Shown in pieces: positions 1 to 8,804 of a stretch of 64,000 nucleotides of DNA. Position numbers and translations under genes: made by a program. The stretch spans positions 1 to 64,000 of the forward strand of contig JAJDAC010000027.1 of NCBI GenBank assembly GCA_029262065.1, given 5' to 3'. This stretch comes from Candidatus Krumholzibacteriota bacterium (GTDB lineage: Bacteria; Krumholzibacteriota; Krumholzibacteriia; JAJRXK01). Under the pieces are notes generated by a model that worked only from the letters and a program-made list of their open reading frames with translations, did not search any database and had not been told where the DNA came from. Each line of letters starts with the position of its first letter. The first letter of the stretch is position 1.

Positions 1-13
1 TGGTTGGGTTTGT

Positions 14-53
14 GGGGGGGGGGGGGGGGGGGGCCCCCCCCCCCCCCCCCCCC
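14..53. repeat. G20C20 homopolymer palindrome
   Basis: Twenty G (14-33) run directly into twenty C (34-53), a perfect 40-base self-complementary tract that ends 33 bases before the first gene. Such a tract is very unlikely in a normal promoter and could be a sequencing or assembly artefact near a contig end; a real slipped-strand phase-variation tract is the alternative. Confidence 0.9.
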
Positions 54-86
54 GCCTCCACCCACCGTAGACGCCAAGGAGAGCCC

Positions 87-1013
87 ATGACCACGGACGC
101 GAACGCGTGGCCCGAGCTACCGCTCGAGCCCTGGCAGGACACCTACGAAACCGTCCACCTGTGGACCCAGATCGTCGGCAAGATCCGATTGGCCAAAACA
201 CCTTGGTTCAACCAATCGTGGCACGTTCCTCTATACGTCACGGTACGCGGGTTCACCACATCGCTCATCGCCCACGAGGGACGCAGCTTCGAGATCGAGT
301 TCGACTTCCTGGACCACGCCCTTCACGTCACCGCGTCCGATAGCACGCGCCGATCGTTCGCGCTCGAGCCCATGTCCGTGGCCGCTTTCTACAACAAGGT
401 CATGCATGCCCTGGAAGAATTGGGCATGGAAGTGAAGATCTACACCAAGCCGGTGGAGATTCCCGACCCGATCATCGATTTCCGCGAGGACGAACAACAC
501 GCGTCGTACGACGCGGTGGCGATCGAACGGTTCTGGCGCGCGTTGCTGCACATCCACCGCGTATTCACGATCTTCCGATCGCGCTATGCCGGCAAGGTGA
601 GCCCCGTGCATTTCTTCTGGGGCGCATTCGATCTGGCGGTGACCCGTTTCTCGGGCCGCACCGCGCCCAAGCATCCCGGTGGCGTGCCCAACTGCGCCGA
701 CTGGGTCATGGAAGAAGCCTACTCCCACGAAGTATCCAGCGCTGGATTCTGGCCCGGCGCCGGCTTGGGCGAAGCCTCGTTCTATTCCTACGCGTATCCC
801 GCGCACGACGATTTCAAGAAGGCGATCGTACAGCCCGACGCGGCGTACTACCTGGAAGCCATGGGTGAATTCGTTCTGCCGTACGAAGCAGTGAGAACCG
901 CGAAGGATCCCGATGTGACGCTGTTGACGTTTCTGCAGAGCACGTACGATGCGGCGGCCGACCTGGGGAAGTGGGATCGGAAAGCGCTGGAAGGTTCGAG
1001 CCCCAAGATTTGA
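87..1013 (+). CDS. DUF5996 family protein
   Basis: A 308-residue cytoplasmic protein with no signal peptide or membrane segment. I recognise the DUF5996 family from its conserved core: a WHVPLYVT-like N-terminal strand, PVHFFWGAFDLAVTRFSGR near residue 175, then HPGGVPN and a run of aromatic/acidic residues (AGFWPG, EASFYSYAYP) around residues 225-250. No biochemical function is established for the family to my knowledge. The ATG at 87 is preceded by AAGGAG (76-81) at normal spacing; upstream in-frame codons only translate the G20C20 tract. It is convergent with the next gene. Confidence 0.85.
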   Translation: MTTDANAWPELPLEPWQDTYETVHLWTQIVGKIRLAKTPWFNQSWHVPLYVTVRGFTTSLIAHEGRSFEIEFDFLDHALHVTASDSTRRSFALEPMSVAAFYNKVMHALEELGMEVKIYTKPVEIPDPIIDFREDEQHASYDAVAIERFWRALLHIHRVFTIFRSRYAGKVSPVHFFWGAFDLAVTRFSGRTAPKHPGGVPNCADWVMEEAYSHEVSSAGFWPGAGLGEASFYSYAYPAHDDFKKAIVQPDAAYYLEAMGEFVLPYEAVRTAKDPDVTLLTFLQSTYDAAADLGKWDRKALEGSSPKI

Positions 1014-1027
1014 CATTCAACCGCGTT

Positions 1028-1051
1028 GCCATGGGACCCGGGTCCCATGGC
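1028..1051. repeat. 24-bp perfect palindrome between convergent genes
   Basis: GCCATGGGACCC (1028-1039) is followed at once by its reverse complement (1040-1051), in the 42-base gap between two convergent stop codons. As RNA it gives a 9-bp stem with a 6-base loop in either direction. There is no T-tract, so a bidirectional terminator or mRNA 3' end stabiliser is possible but not shown. Confidence 0.7.
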
Positions 1052-1055
1052 CCAC

Positions 1056-1976
1056 CTACAATCGCGCTTCCCTCAGTACGCCCTCAAACCCCGCCTCGCC
1101 CAACCAGCGAGATACCTCGCCCAGCGAGAGATCGGTGTGATCCGCGTCTTCCGACGGCGTGCGTTCATCCAGGCACATGTACCCTTCCACATCGTCCGCG
1201 CCCGCGGCCAGTGCCAGGTGCGCCAGCTTCAGGTCGCTGCGATCGTAGTAGGTGCGAACGTGCGGCACCGACGGAATGCCCAGGCGACACGCAGCCAATA
1301 CGCGCATGTCTTCCAGACCGGTGGACAACAGTGAATCCTGCACGCCACCGTACATTTCCGCGCGGTAGATGACCGGGGCGACGCTTTGGAAAACGCCGGT
1401 GTTCTTTTGTAGGGATTCGATCGCTTCGATCTGCGTCGCAATGGCATCGGCCGAGAAATCGGGGCCATACAACACCACGGTATTGCCCTTGAGGCCCGCC
1501 TGGGCGGCGGCCTTCCAGAAAGCCTCCCACGCGTCCGGGTCAGCCGAGCAGTGCAGGCGCGGACGTATTCCGTCGCTGACTACTCGCAGTCCAGCCTCGA
1601 ACCAGCTCGCCAGGTATCCTGAAGCATCACCTGCCGCGCCTTCAGCGTGATGGGCGCTCGTGGCAACCTGCCACTTGCCTGCCGCGCCCAAGGCGTTGTC
1701 AACGAACGTTGAAATGCCCGAAACCGAGACGGGAGCCACGATATGAAGGTCGGTGGCCGCGGCGTTCACCTGACCCGCGGAAGTAAAGTGATCCTTGCTG
1801 GCGCCACAAATACCGCACCACTCGGCCAGGCCCGAGGGATCCACGTGGTCCAGAGCCGCAAACGTCGCGCGGCATCCGTGTCGCTCGGCGCGAATTTCGT
1901 GCGCGGCCTCGGAGGCCTCGTGCGGAACGCCGGCACTCAATATTTTCTGCAACTCGGAACGATCCGGAGCGGTCAA
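1056..1976 (-). CDS. MqnE/MqnC-like TIM-barrel protein lacking radical-SAM cysteines
   Basis: About 306 residues. The C-terminal half aligns by eye with the menaquinone (futalosine pathway) radical SAM enzymes MqnE/MqnC: a TGVFQSVAPVIYR segment (TGGFQTFIPLPFHP-like), LEDMRVLAACRL, PHVRTYYDRSDLKLAHLALAAGADDVEG, close to the usual IPHIKAYW...LKLAQVAL..GADD.DG. The CxxxCxxC motif that binds the 4Fe-4S cluster is absent; the only clustered cysteines are CGIC near residue 50. It is therefore likely a pseudo-enzyme or a member with another chemistry. I place the start at TTG 1976, seven bases after GGAGG; a longer TTG start at 1997 is possible. It lies 53 bases downstream of the UbiA-type gene on the same strand, which supports a quinone role. 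Confidence 0.65.
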   Translation of the reverse strand: MTAPDRSELQKILSAGVPHEASEAAHEIRAERHGCRATFAALDHVDPSGLAEWCGICGASKDHFTSAGQVNAAATDLHIVAPVSVSGISTFVDNALGAAGKWQVATSAHHAEGAAGDASGYLASWFEAGLRVVSDGIRPRLHCSADPDAWEAFWKAAAQAGLKGNTVVLYGPDFSADAIATQIEAIESLQKNTGVFQSVAPVIYRAEMYGGVQDSLLSTGLEDMRVLAACRLGIPSVPHVRTYYDRSDLKLAHLALAAGADDVEGYMCLDERTPSEDADHTDLSLGEVSRWLGEAGFEGVLREARL

Positions 1977-2029
1977 GACACTTCCTCCAGGAAACAAACC
2001 AACCAGAGCGGCCCACCCAAGCAGCCCGC

Positions 2030-2884
2030 CTAGAACAGATAGATATCCAGCGCGGCGAACGCGAACAACGTGAGCCCCACGTAGCTATTCACCGTGAAGA
2101 ACGCCTTGTCGATGCGCGACAGATCGTTCCCACGCACCAACCAGTGTTCGTACACCAGCAGCGCCGCCACCGCGGCCACGCCCAGCAGGTACATCCAGCC
2201 CAGGCCACCCAACCATGCGGCCCACACCCACAAACCAACCGCGAGCACATGAAACACCCGCGCCACCCGCATCGCGCCCGCATCGCCCAACGCGGCGCTC
2301 ATGCTGTGCAATCCCGCGCCACGATCGAACTCGGTGTCCTGACATGCGTAGATGACATCGAATCCAGCCACCCAAAGCAACACCGCACCCCCCAACACCA
2401 ATGGAAAAACCGCGAAGCCACCTTGGACCGCCAACCACGCACCAATGGGAGCGATCGCCAAGCCCAGGCCCAGCACCAGGTGACTGAGGGAAGTGAAACG
2501 CTTCGTGGCCGAATAGAAATACACCACGGCCAGCGCCACCGGCGACAATGCGAAACAAAGGAAATTCAGGTTGTAGGCCGCGAACACCAGCAACAACGCC
2601 GAGACAACCGTGAAGCCTATAACCGGCCCGCGCTGAAGTCTCCCCGCCGGCAATTCCCGCTCCGCCGTGCGCGGGTTGCGGGCGTCGATGCGATGATCGA
2701 CCAATCGATTGAACGCCATGGCCGTGGACCTTGCGCCCACCATGGCCAATAGAATCCAGCCCAGCGTCGCCCACCCGGGCTTGCCATCGCTGGCCACGAG
2801 CAGCGAGAACAGGGCAAACGGCAGCGCGAACACGGTGTGTTCGAACTTGATCATGCGAAGGGTGAGAGACAGGTTCTGAAACAC
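2030..2884 (-). CDS. UbiA-family prenyltransferase (MqnP/UbiA-like)
   Basis: An integral membrane protein of about 284 residues with roughly eight hydrophobic segments. Members transfer a polyprenyl chain to an aromatic acid in quinone synthesis. The two Asp-rich Mg/diphosphate motifs are visible: NRLVDHRID near residue 60 and DVIYACQDTEFD near residue 185. The N-terminus (MIKFEHTVFALPFALFSL) is typical of the futalosine-pathway and 4-hydroxybenzoate enzymes. GTG 2884 fits best, six bases after AGGGG; TTG 2890 is in frame as well. The neighbouring MqnE-like gene and the UbiX and UbiE genes in the window favour menaquinone over ubiquinone; the exact substrate is inferred. Confidence 0.85.
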   Translation of the reverse strand: MFQNLSLTLRMIKFEHTVFALPFALFSLLVASDGKPGWATLGWILLAMVGARSTAMAFNRLVDHRIDARNPRTAERELPAGRLQRGPVIGFTVVSALLLVFAAYNLNFLCFALSPVALAVVYFYSATKRFTSLSHLVLGLGLAIAPIGAWLAVQGGFAVFPLVLGGAVLLWVAGFDVIYACQDTEFDRGAGLHSMSAALGDAGAMRVARVFHVLAVGLWVWAAWLGGLGWMYLLGVAAVAALLVYEHWLVRGNDLSRIDKAFFTVNSYVGLTLFAFAALDIYLF

Positions 2885-2893
2885 AATCAACCC

Positions 2894-3841
2894 CTACGGC
2901 ATGCGCAGTGGACGCGCCGACAGACCCAACTTCTCCAACATCTTCTCCCCGCCGGGGCCATTCAATGCCCAATAGGCCATGCGCTCACTGCCAAGGAGTT
3001 TGGCTTCGTCACCGTTGGAGTTCTCCCACTGCACCAGACGATGCGGCCAGGCGGTCTCTACGTAGAACGTCCAAGCAGGACCGCCCTGTACCTCGACCGT
3101 GCGCATCTCCACTTCGAATTCGCCGGCCGGAACCGTGAGCTCGCCACGATCGCCCGAACGCATGATGACGGCGTCTTCCCATTTGGGAGTCTGGTGCGAC
3201 AATCGCGCGCGTTGGCTACCCATGAGCAGGCTCACTTCGCGCGATTCCCCCGGTTCCAAAGCGGGACCGGCCAGGCCTCGTGCCCAAAGCAGCAGAACAT
3301 CTTCTGAAAGAGGAACGCGCGGCGTGTAGAGCACCATGTTTCGATCGGCCTCGCCGTCGAAGTAGCTGTGCGACTCGATCCGCACCGCATCGGCGTCGAA
3401 TCTCGATTGTTGGTATACGTGCCCGCACCATTCCTGGCTGCTGAATGAGGTCTTCAACGGAGACCCCGCGGGCATTCCCACCGCGTCGGTCACCTGCACA
3501 AAGGCGCTGGTCATGAGGTTGTAGTCGTAGATTCCGGTGGGGAAGTCCTGCACCAGGTTCAGCTTGATGACCGGAATCTCGTCATCCTTGGCGTGACGCC
3601 CGGGGTCGGCCTTTACGCGATCTTCGGCCGAGAACGTCTCGGTTACGAAGATGGCCACGGCCGTCCCCTCGCGTTCTTCGCCGTAGCGGTTGATGATCAG
3701 GTCGTAGGCGGCCAACTCGGCCTGACCGTCGCCCCAGTGCGACCAGAACTGGTCGCCATACTGCGGGGCGCGCACCAACGAATCGGCGACCACGGGGCTG
3801 GCGACCACCAAGAGCAACGCCAGGATGAAGAGCTTTCGCAT
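2894..3841 (-). CDS. Exported protein of unknown function
   Basis: About 315 residues beginning with a clear signal peptide (MRKLFILALLLVVASPVVADS), so the mature protein is periplasmic or surface located. I do not recognise a family. Features seen: an acidic beta-rich body, a single WCGHVYQQ segment near residue 155, and an RLVQWENSNGDEAKLLGSERMAYW stretch near the C-terminus. ATG 3841 follows AGGAAAGGA. Its stop lies ten bases before the UbiA-type start on the same strand, so co-transcription is possible. It is divergent from the sulfatase-like gene. Confidence 0.75.
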   Translation of the reverse strand: MRKLFILALLLVVASPVVADSLVRAPQYGDQFWSHWGDGQAELAAYDLIINRYGEEREGTAVAIFVTETFSAEDRVKADPGRHAKDDEIPVIKLNLVQDFPTGIYDYNLMTSAFVQVTDAVGMPAGSPLKTSFSSQEWCGHVYQQSRFDADAVRIESHSYFDGEADRNMVLYTPRVPLSEDVLLLWARGLAGPALEPGESREVSLLMGSQRARLSHQTPKWEDAVIMRSGDRGELTVPAGEFEVEMRTVEVQGGPAWTFYVETAWPHRLVQWENSNGDEAKLLGSERMAYWALNGPGGEKMLEKLGLSARPLRMP

Positions 3842-4011
3842 GGATAATTTCCTTTCCTGGAGGCCAACTCGGCGCTCCGGGGTAACGCTGCATATGATAG
3901 CGCCATCCGGTCGCTTCCACGAGGGTCCAGCTGGCGCGTTGCGAGCCGGGCGCGAGCCGCGTAAGATTATGGGACGCAACGATTCCCCATCTTCCTTGGT
4001 ACCCTTCGCCC

Positions 4012-5946
4012 ATGAACTTCCGGCGCAGACTGACCGTGGTTTCGGTCATCGCAACTATTGCCGCCTGCTCGCGAGCACCCGAGCCACGTGAACCCGTGGT
4101 CCTGGCCGACTACAACTTCTTGCAGCCCGTCGAAGACGAACTGTTTGGCAATGAATACGGTGCGACGCGTGGACTCCACTGGTTCGAAAGCGGCTGGAGC
4201 ACCCCCACCAGTGGTGGCCTGTGGTCGATTCGTGACGAAACCAACGCCATGTTCACGCTGGCCGGCCAGAGCGCGCAGCTCGAGATGGTATGCAACACCT
4301 CGCGCAAGCTGGCGGCCCAGGGACAGACGTTCGAGGTCCAGCTGAACGGGAGATCGCTGTCCACCTTCGACATGACCGAAGCCTGGCAAATCGATACATT
4401 GCGGGTGGATCTGCCCGACGATGCCTGGAAGCCAGGCTTGAACCGGATCACCTTCAAGCCGTCGCATTGGATGCCATCGAAGAACCCCCAACGCGGTGCA
4501 CCGGAACTCGCCGTGAATTTTCGTACGCTGCGAATCACGTCGCAGCTCACCAGTGTCGAGCGCGACGAATGGACTGCGCTCACCGCTACGCCGCCCGCGC
4601 GCCAGGAAGACGAACTTCTTCACCTACCCGAAGGCGATTTGCCCGCGGCCCTGGTTGCCCAGCAAGAGGGACGGGTGCTGCCCGATGTAGTCGTGTTCCT
4701 CATGGATACCGTTCGCGCCGACCACGTGGGGTGTTACGGGTACCGTCGCGATACCACGCCGACCATCGACCGACTCGCCGCCAACGGTGTGAAGCTGGAC
4801 AACGTAATTGCCGAAGCGCCGTACACCCTGTGCTCGGTGCCCAGCTTCTTCACCGGCCAGAGCTGGCGCAACCATCAGGTGCAACACAACGGCGATGCGC
4901 TGGCCGACGAGTTCATTACGCTGGCCGAGATATTCCAGATTGCCGGGTACGAAACATTCGGTATTTCCGACAATCCCAACGTGTCACACGGCACCAATAC
5001 TTCGCAGGGATTCGACGAATTCGAAGAAATGTGGAAATACCACAACGAGTGGCGCGAGGTGGATCAGCGCGGGTGGGACCCCGAACGTCCTGAACGACGC
5101 TTCCGCGAGCGCCTGGACGAGGGCATGCCCGAAAGCCCCGTGTTCTTCTACGTGCATATCATGCCGCCCCACGCGCCGTACTTTCCCGGTCCGCAGCACG
5201 ACCTCTGGAAACCCAACGCTCGCAGCAAGATCACCGGCTCCGTGGCGCAGATGCAGCAATTCGACAAAGGCGCCATCAAAGCCGAAGGGGCTCCGCTGCG
5301 TCGCCTGGTCAGCCTGTACGACGGCGCAATGCACCGCAGCGACGCGGCCATTGGCCGCATGATCGACGCCTGGGACGGCCAAGAACGACAGCGTCCCACG
5401 CTCTACCTGTACGTAAGCGATCACGGCGAAGCGTTTGGCGAGCACGGGCGTTTCTCCCACAACTCAACGCCGTATGATGAAATGGTCCACGTGCCGGTCG
5501 TGTTCTCTCCCGCGAATCTGGTACCGGGCCTGGAAAAGAGTGCGACATCATTGCGCACGCTGTCCGACATCCACCCCATTCTTCTGCACTACCTGGACAT
5601 CCGCCCACCCGGTGGAACTGCGTGGCCACGACGGTACCTGGATGTACTGGCCGACCCCGCCGCGGCGCGCGAGCGTATCTTCATTCGCTGCCGGGAGCCC
5701 GTGTTCGCGACGCGCACGGTTGACAGACTCACGTTGCTGCAATCTTGGGGAGAGCAGGAGTTCTATCGCCTGGACAAGGACCCCCAGGCCCAGGACAACC
5801 AACGCGCGGCCGGCCACGACGACTACCTGGCCGAACTGCGGGAGTTGCGCGCGTGGCTGGAGAATCCCGCCGCAGGGCCGGACGCGAAGGCCGCCGAACT
5901 GACGCCAGAGGACATCGCCCGGCTCAAGGCGTTGGGCTACTTCTAA
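4012..5946 (+). CDS. Sulfatase/alkaline-phosphatase-superfamily lipoprotein
   Basis: 644 residues. The N-terminus has a lipobox ending in IAAC (Cys 19), so it should be membrane anchored. Residues ~25-190 form a beta-rich extra domain; the sulfatase-like domain begins at DVVVFLMDTVRADHVGCYGYRRDTTPTIDRLAANG (~residue 225), with a later metal-ligand motif YVSDHGEAFGEHG (~470). At the position of the formylglycine Cys/Ser of true sulfatases the sequence reads PYTLCSVPSFFTG, which puts Thr at the nucleophile position. A phosphoesterase or phosphotransferase activity is therefore as likely as a sulfatase. The C-terminus LTPEDIARLKALGYF is common in this exported family. Confidence 0.85.
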   Translation: MNFRRRLTVVSVIATIAACSRAPEPREPVVLADYNFLQPVEDELFGNEYGATRGLHWFESGWSTPTSGGLWSIRDETNAMFTLAGQSAQLEMVCNTSRKLAAQGQTFEVQLNGRSLSTFDMTEAWQIDTLRVDLPDDAWKPGLNRITFKPSHWMPSKNPQRGAPELAVNFRTLRITSQLTSVERDEWTALTATPPARQEDELLHLPEGDLPAALVAQQEGRVLPDVVVFLMDTVRADHVGCYGYRRDTTPTIDRLAANGVKLDNVIAEAPYTLCSVPSFFTGQSWRNHQVQHNGDALADEFITLAEIFQIAGYETFGISDNPNVSHGTNTSQGFDEFEEMWKYHNEWREVDQRGWDPERPERRFRERLDEGMPESPVFFYVHIMPPHAPYFPGPQHDLWKPNARSKITGSVAQMQQFDKGAIKAEGAPLRRLVSLYDGAMHRSDAAIGRMIDAWDGQERQRPTLYLYVSDHGEAFGEHGRFSHNSTPYDEMVHVPVVFSPANLVPGLEKSATSLRTLSDIHPILLHYLDIRPPGGTAWPRRYLDVLADPAAARERIFIRCREPVFATRTVDRLTLLQSWGEQEFYRLDKDPQAQDNQRAAGHDDYLAELRELRAWLENPAAGPDAKAAELTPEDIARLKALGYF

Positions 5947-5973
5947 GGTTGTTCTCTACAGAGGATTCGCGTT

Positions 5974-8109
5974 CTAGGCCTCGACCGCAGCGCCTTCCAA
6001 CCACTTTTCCAGCACCGCATCGATCTCTTCGGCCCGAACCGGTTTGGAAAGATAGTCATTCATGCCTGCTTCCAGGCATCGTTCGCGGTCGCCCTCCATG
6101 GCATGCGCGGTCAACGCAACGATCGGCACGTTGGCGAAGCCGGTCTTGGATTCGCGGATCCGTTCGGTCGCGGTGTAGCCGTCGAGCACCGGCATGGCGC
6201 AGTCCATGAACACCACGTCGTAGGTCTCGCGTTCCAAAGCCTCGATGGCTTCTTGCCCGTCGTCGACCACCAGCACGTCGTGCCCCATTTTTTCGATCAC
6301 GCGGCGAATGACTTGCTGATTGATGCCGTTGTCCTCGGCTACCAGGATCCTATGACGCCGGGGCTCGACTGACTGGACGGGAGTATCTGCTGGGTCGGTA
6401 GCTTCAGCGGTATCGCGCACATCCAACTCGAACCAGAAAGCGCTCCCCACGCCCAGATTGCTGTCCACTCCAATACGTCCGCCCATGAGTTCGACCAGAC
6501 GACGGGATATGGCCAATCCCAACCCCGAACCACCGTGTTCCCGAGCGGCCGAGCCGTCGAGTTGGGTGAACTGACGAAACAGCTTTCCCTGGTCGGCGGG
6601 ATCGATTCCCATTCCGGTATCGAGTACCTCGAATCTCAGGGTCGTGGCGTTCGGACCGCGAGGGGTCAGCGGTACCGCTACCGTCAATCCCACGTGACCC
6701 TCGTTGGTAAACTTGACCGCGTTGCTGAGCAGGTTCACCAGTACCTTCTGGATGCGGTCGGCGTCGGCCACGATTCTGGTGGGGGCGGCGGGTGATATGT
6801 TCACCGTGAGCCGAATATTCTTGGCGCGCGCCCGTGGTCGAATGAGGGTCACGGCTTGTTCGACCACGCTGGCTACGTCCATGGGCTCGTCACGCACCTG
6901 GAGGTCGTTGGCTTCGATCCGCGCGAAATCCAACACGTCTTCCATCATCTGTAAGAGCCCGAGCGCCGATGAATGAATCGTGTCGGCGCAGTCGGCTTGC
7001 TCTGCGTTGAGCTTCGTGTCGCGTAGGATCTCAGTCATGCCAAGCACCGCCGACAGCGGAGTCCGAATCTCATGGCTCATGGTGGCCAGAAACGCCCCCT
7101 TCGATTGCAGCGCGGCCGTGGCCGCGTCCTTGGCCTCAGAGTGCTCGAACGCCGCCAGGCGTTCTTCGCTGGCGTCGCCAAACACCAGGAGTGCACCGCC
7201 CTTACCGCCGCTGCGACGAAGGGGAGTGACCGAATAGCTCACCGGCAACGCGGCTCCATCTTTGCACCAGAACGTATCCTCGGGACACGTACGTGGCTGC
7301 GTGGTGGCCAACACCTCGAACACCGGCGAATCAACCCAGTCCGAAGCCGACCCGTCGGAGTTCGAGTGATGAAACAGCTCATGCTGCGATCGACCCTTCA
7401 TTTCCTCGCGCGAGAAACGCAGCATGTTGGCACCGGCACTATTGATGAACGTAACGTGGCCGCGGTCGTCGAGACCGCAAATGCCCACCGGGGTAGCTTC
7501 CAGAATCAGTTCTTTTTGTTCGGCCAGTGAACGTGCTTCCCGCGCCAGCCGATCGCGCTCCACCGCGGCACCCAGAATCAAGCACGCCTGGTCCACCACC
7601 TCCAGCGTTCGCTCTCCCAACGCATCGAGGCGTGTACCGAAGAACTCCAGGGCAGCGACGGTACGGCCGCCGTACATCACCGGAAAGACGAAGGCGCTAC
7701 TGAGGCCCAACGCGTGCGCCAACTTCATGCGCGACTCCGTCGACTTGCCCAACTCGAACGAGTGGCGCGGTTGGTGCGTGACAATTGCCTGGGATACCAG
7801 ACCGTCGTCGCCTTCAATACGGGCGAACTCGGTGCTCGTCTGCAGCACGGCGTAGCGGTCCCGATCGTGTAGATACCACACGCCCGATGACACGAGCTGA
7901 CCGCTCTGGCGCACCCAGGCGTGCCCCACCGCCAAACCGGTGAGCTCGCAGAGCTTGTACAGACCAAGTTGAGCCGCTACCGAAAAATCGGCCGCGGCGT
8001 GGATCGCGTGCGAAATATCCTTCAGCGCATCGAAGGTGGATTCCACCGGGGTTGCCGTGTCGACCTCGCGTTGGCTCACGATTCTTCCAGGCTCCGGGAC
8101 GTGTGGCAT
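5974..8109 (-). CDS. Hybrid sensor histidine kinase (GAF-PAS-HisKA-HATPase-REC)
   Basis: 711 residues, no membrane segment, so a cytoplasmic sensor. Order: GAF domain (~30-185), PAS domain (~200-310, [25 protein letters not shown]), HisKA with the phospho-acceptor in [15 protein letters not shown] (~345), HATPase_c with N box [10 protein letters not shown]1 DTGMGI and G2 GGSGLGL, then a receiver domain (~590-705) with VAEDN, the phospho-Asp in [13 protein letters not shown], and the conserved Lys of NDYLSKP. The signal and the partner are not evident; no response regulator or Hpt gene is adjacent. The region before ATG 8109 has only a weak ribosome binding site. Confidence 0.93.
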   Translation of the reverse strand: MPHVPEPGRIVSQREVDTATPVESTFDALKDISHAIHAAADFSVAAQLGLYKLCELTGLAVGHAWVRQSGQLVSSGVWYLHDRDRYAVLQTSTEFARIEGDDGLVSQAIVTHQPRHSFELGKSTESRMKLAHALGLSSAFVFPVMYGGRTVAALEFFGTRLDALGERTLEVVDQACLILGAAVERDRLAREARSLAEQKELILEATPVGICGLDDRGHVTFINSAGANMLRFSREEMKGRSQHELFHHSNSDGSASDWVDSPVFEVLATTQPRTCPEDTFWCKDGAALPVSYSVTPLRRSGGKGGALLVFGDASEERLAAFEHSEAKDAATAALQSKGAFLATMSHEIRTPLSAVLGMTEILRDTKLNAEQADCADTIHSSALGLLQMMEDVLDFARIEANDLQVRDEPMDVASVVEQAVTLIRPRARAKNIRLTVNISPAAPTRIVADADRIQKVLVNLLSNAVKFTNEGHVGLTVAVPLTPRGPNATTLRFEVLDTGMGIDPADQGKLFRQFTQLDGSAAREHGGSGLGLAISRRLVELMGGRIGVDSNLGVGSAFWFELDVRDTAEATDPADTPVQSVEPRRHRILVAEDNGINQQVIRRVIEKMGHDVLVVDDGQEAIEALERETYDVVFMDCAMPVLDGYTATERIRESKTGFANVPIVALTAHAMEGDRERCLEAGMNDYLSKPVRAEEIDAVLEKWLEGAAVEA

Positions 8110-8166
8110 GGGAGTGCACCAAGGATATCGGCGCTCATCCGCTATACCTTTAGCCTGGGATCAGGC

Positions 8167-8763
8167 CTATTCCGCTCCCCAGGCCCGGACGATCCGTACG
8201 TCCACGGCCAACTGGTCACATAGACGCTGGACCATGAAATCGACCAGATCAGCCACCGTTTGAGGTTTGTAGTAGAAACCCGGGGATGCTGGAATGATCA
8301 CGCCACCGGCCTGGGTGACCCGGGTCATCGACTCCAGATGGATGAGGCTGAGCGGGGTTTCCCGGCAAAGCAAGACCAGGCGTCGCCGCTCTTTCAGCAT
8401 GACATCGGCGGCGCGCGTCAGCAGATCCGCGCTCATGCCGTGGGCGATACGACTCAGCGTGCCCATGCTGCACGGGACGATGGCCATGCCATGGTATGGC
8501 GCCGTGCCACTCGCCATGGGCGCATAGAAGTCGTTCGATTCGAATACGCGATATCGACCCCTACCGCCCGCCGCGGCGTGCGCCTGCTCCAGACCCTGAG
8601 CCACCGTGATGTCTATCTCGGCCTGGGCGACCGCGTTGGCATTCGAACTATGGGTAATGTGGAGTTCATAGTCGGCCTGCAGCAGAACTTCGGCCAACCG
8701 GCGCCAATACGGCGCACCGCTGGCGCCGGTGATACCAAGAGCAATGCGGGGGGAATCAGACAT
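8167..8763 (-). CDS. ubiX: UbiX flavin prenyltransferase
   Basis: 198 residues. UbiX joins dimethylallyl phosphate to FMN, giving the prenylated flavin cofactor of UbiD-type decarboxylases used in quinone synthesis. Visible family motifs are the N-terminal flavin loop GITGASGAPYW, VPCSMGTLSRIAHGMSADLLTRAADVMLKERRRLVLLCRETPLSLIHLESM in the middle, and PASPGFYYKPQTVADLVDFMVQRLCDQL at the end. It is the last gene of the haem operon, 41 bases after hemL. No UbiD partner is present in the window. Confidence 0.93.
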   Translation of the reverse strand: MSDSPRIALGITGASGAPYWRRLAEVLLQADYELHITHSSNANAVAQAEIDITVAQGLEQAHAAAGGRGRYRVFESNDFYAPMASGTAPYHGMAIVPCSMGTLSRIAHGMSADLLTRAADVMLKERRRLVLLCRETPLSLIHLESMTRVTQAGGVIIPASPGFYYKPQTVADLVDFMVQRLCDQLAVDVRIVRAWGAE

Positions 8764-8804
8764 GTCTCTGCCTCATCGGTGCACGATCGAGCGGGACGAT
8801 TCGA

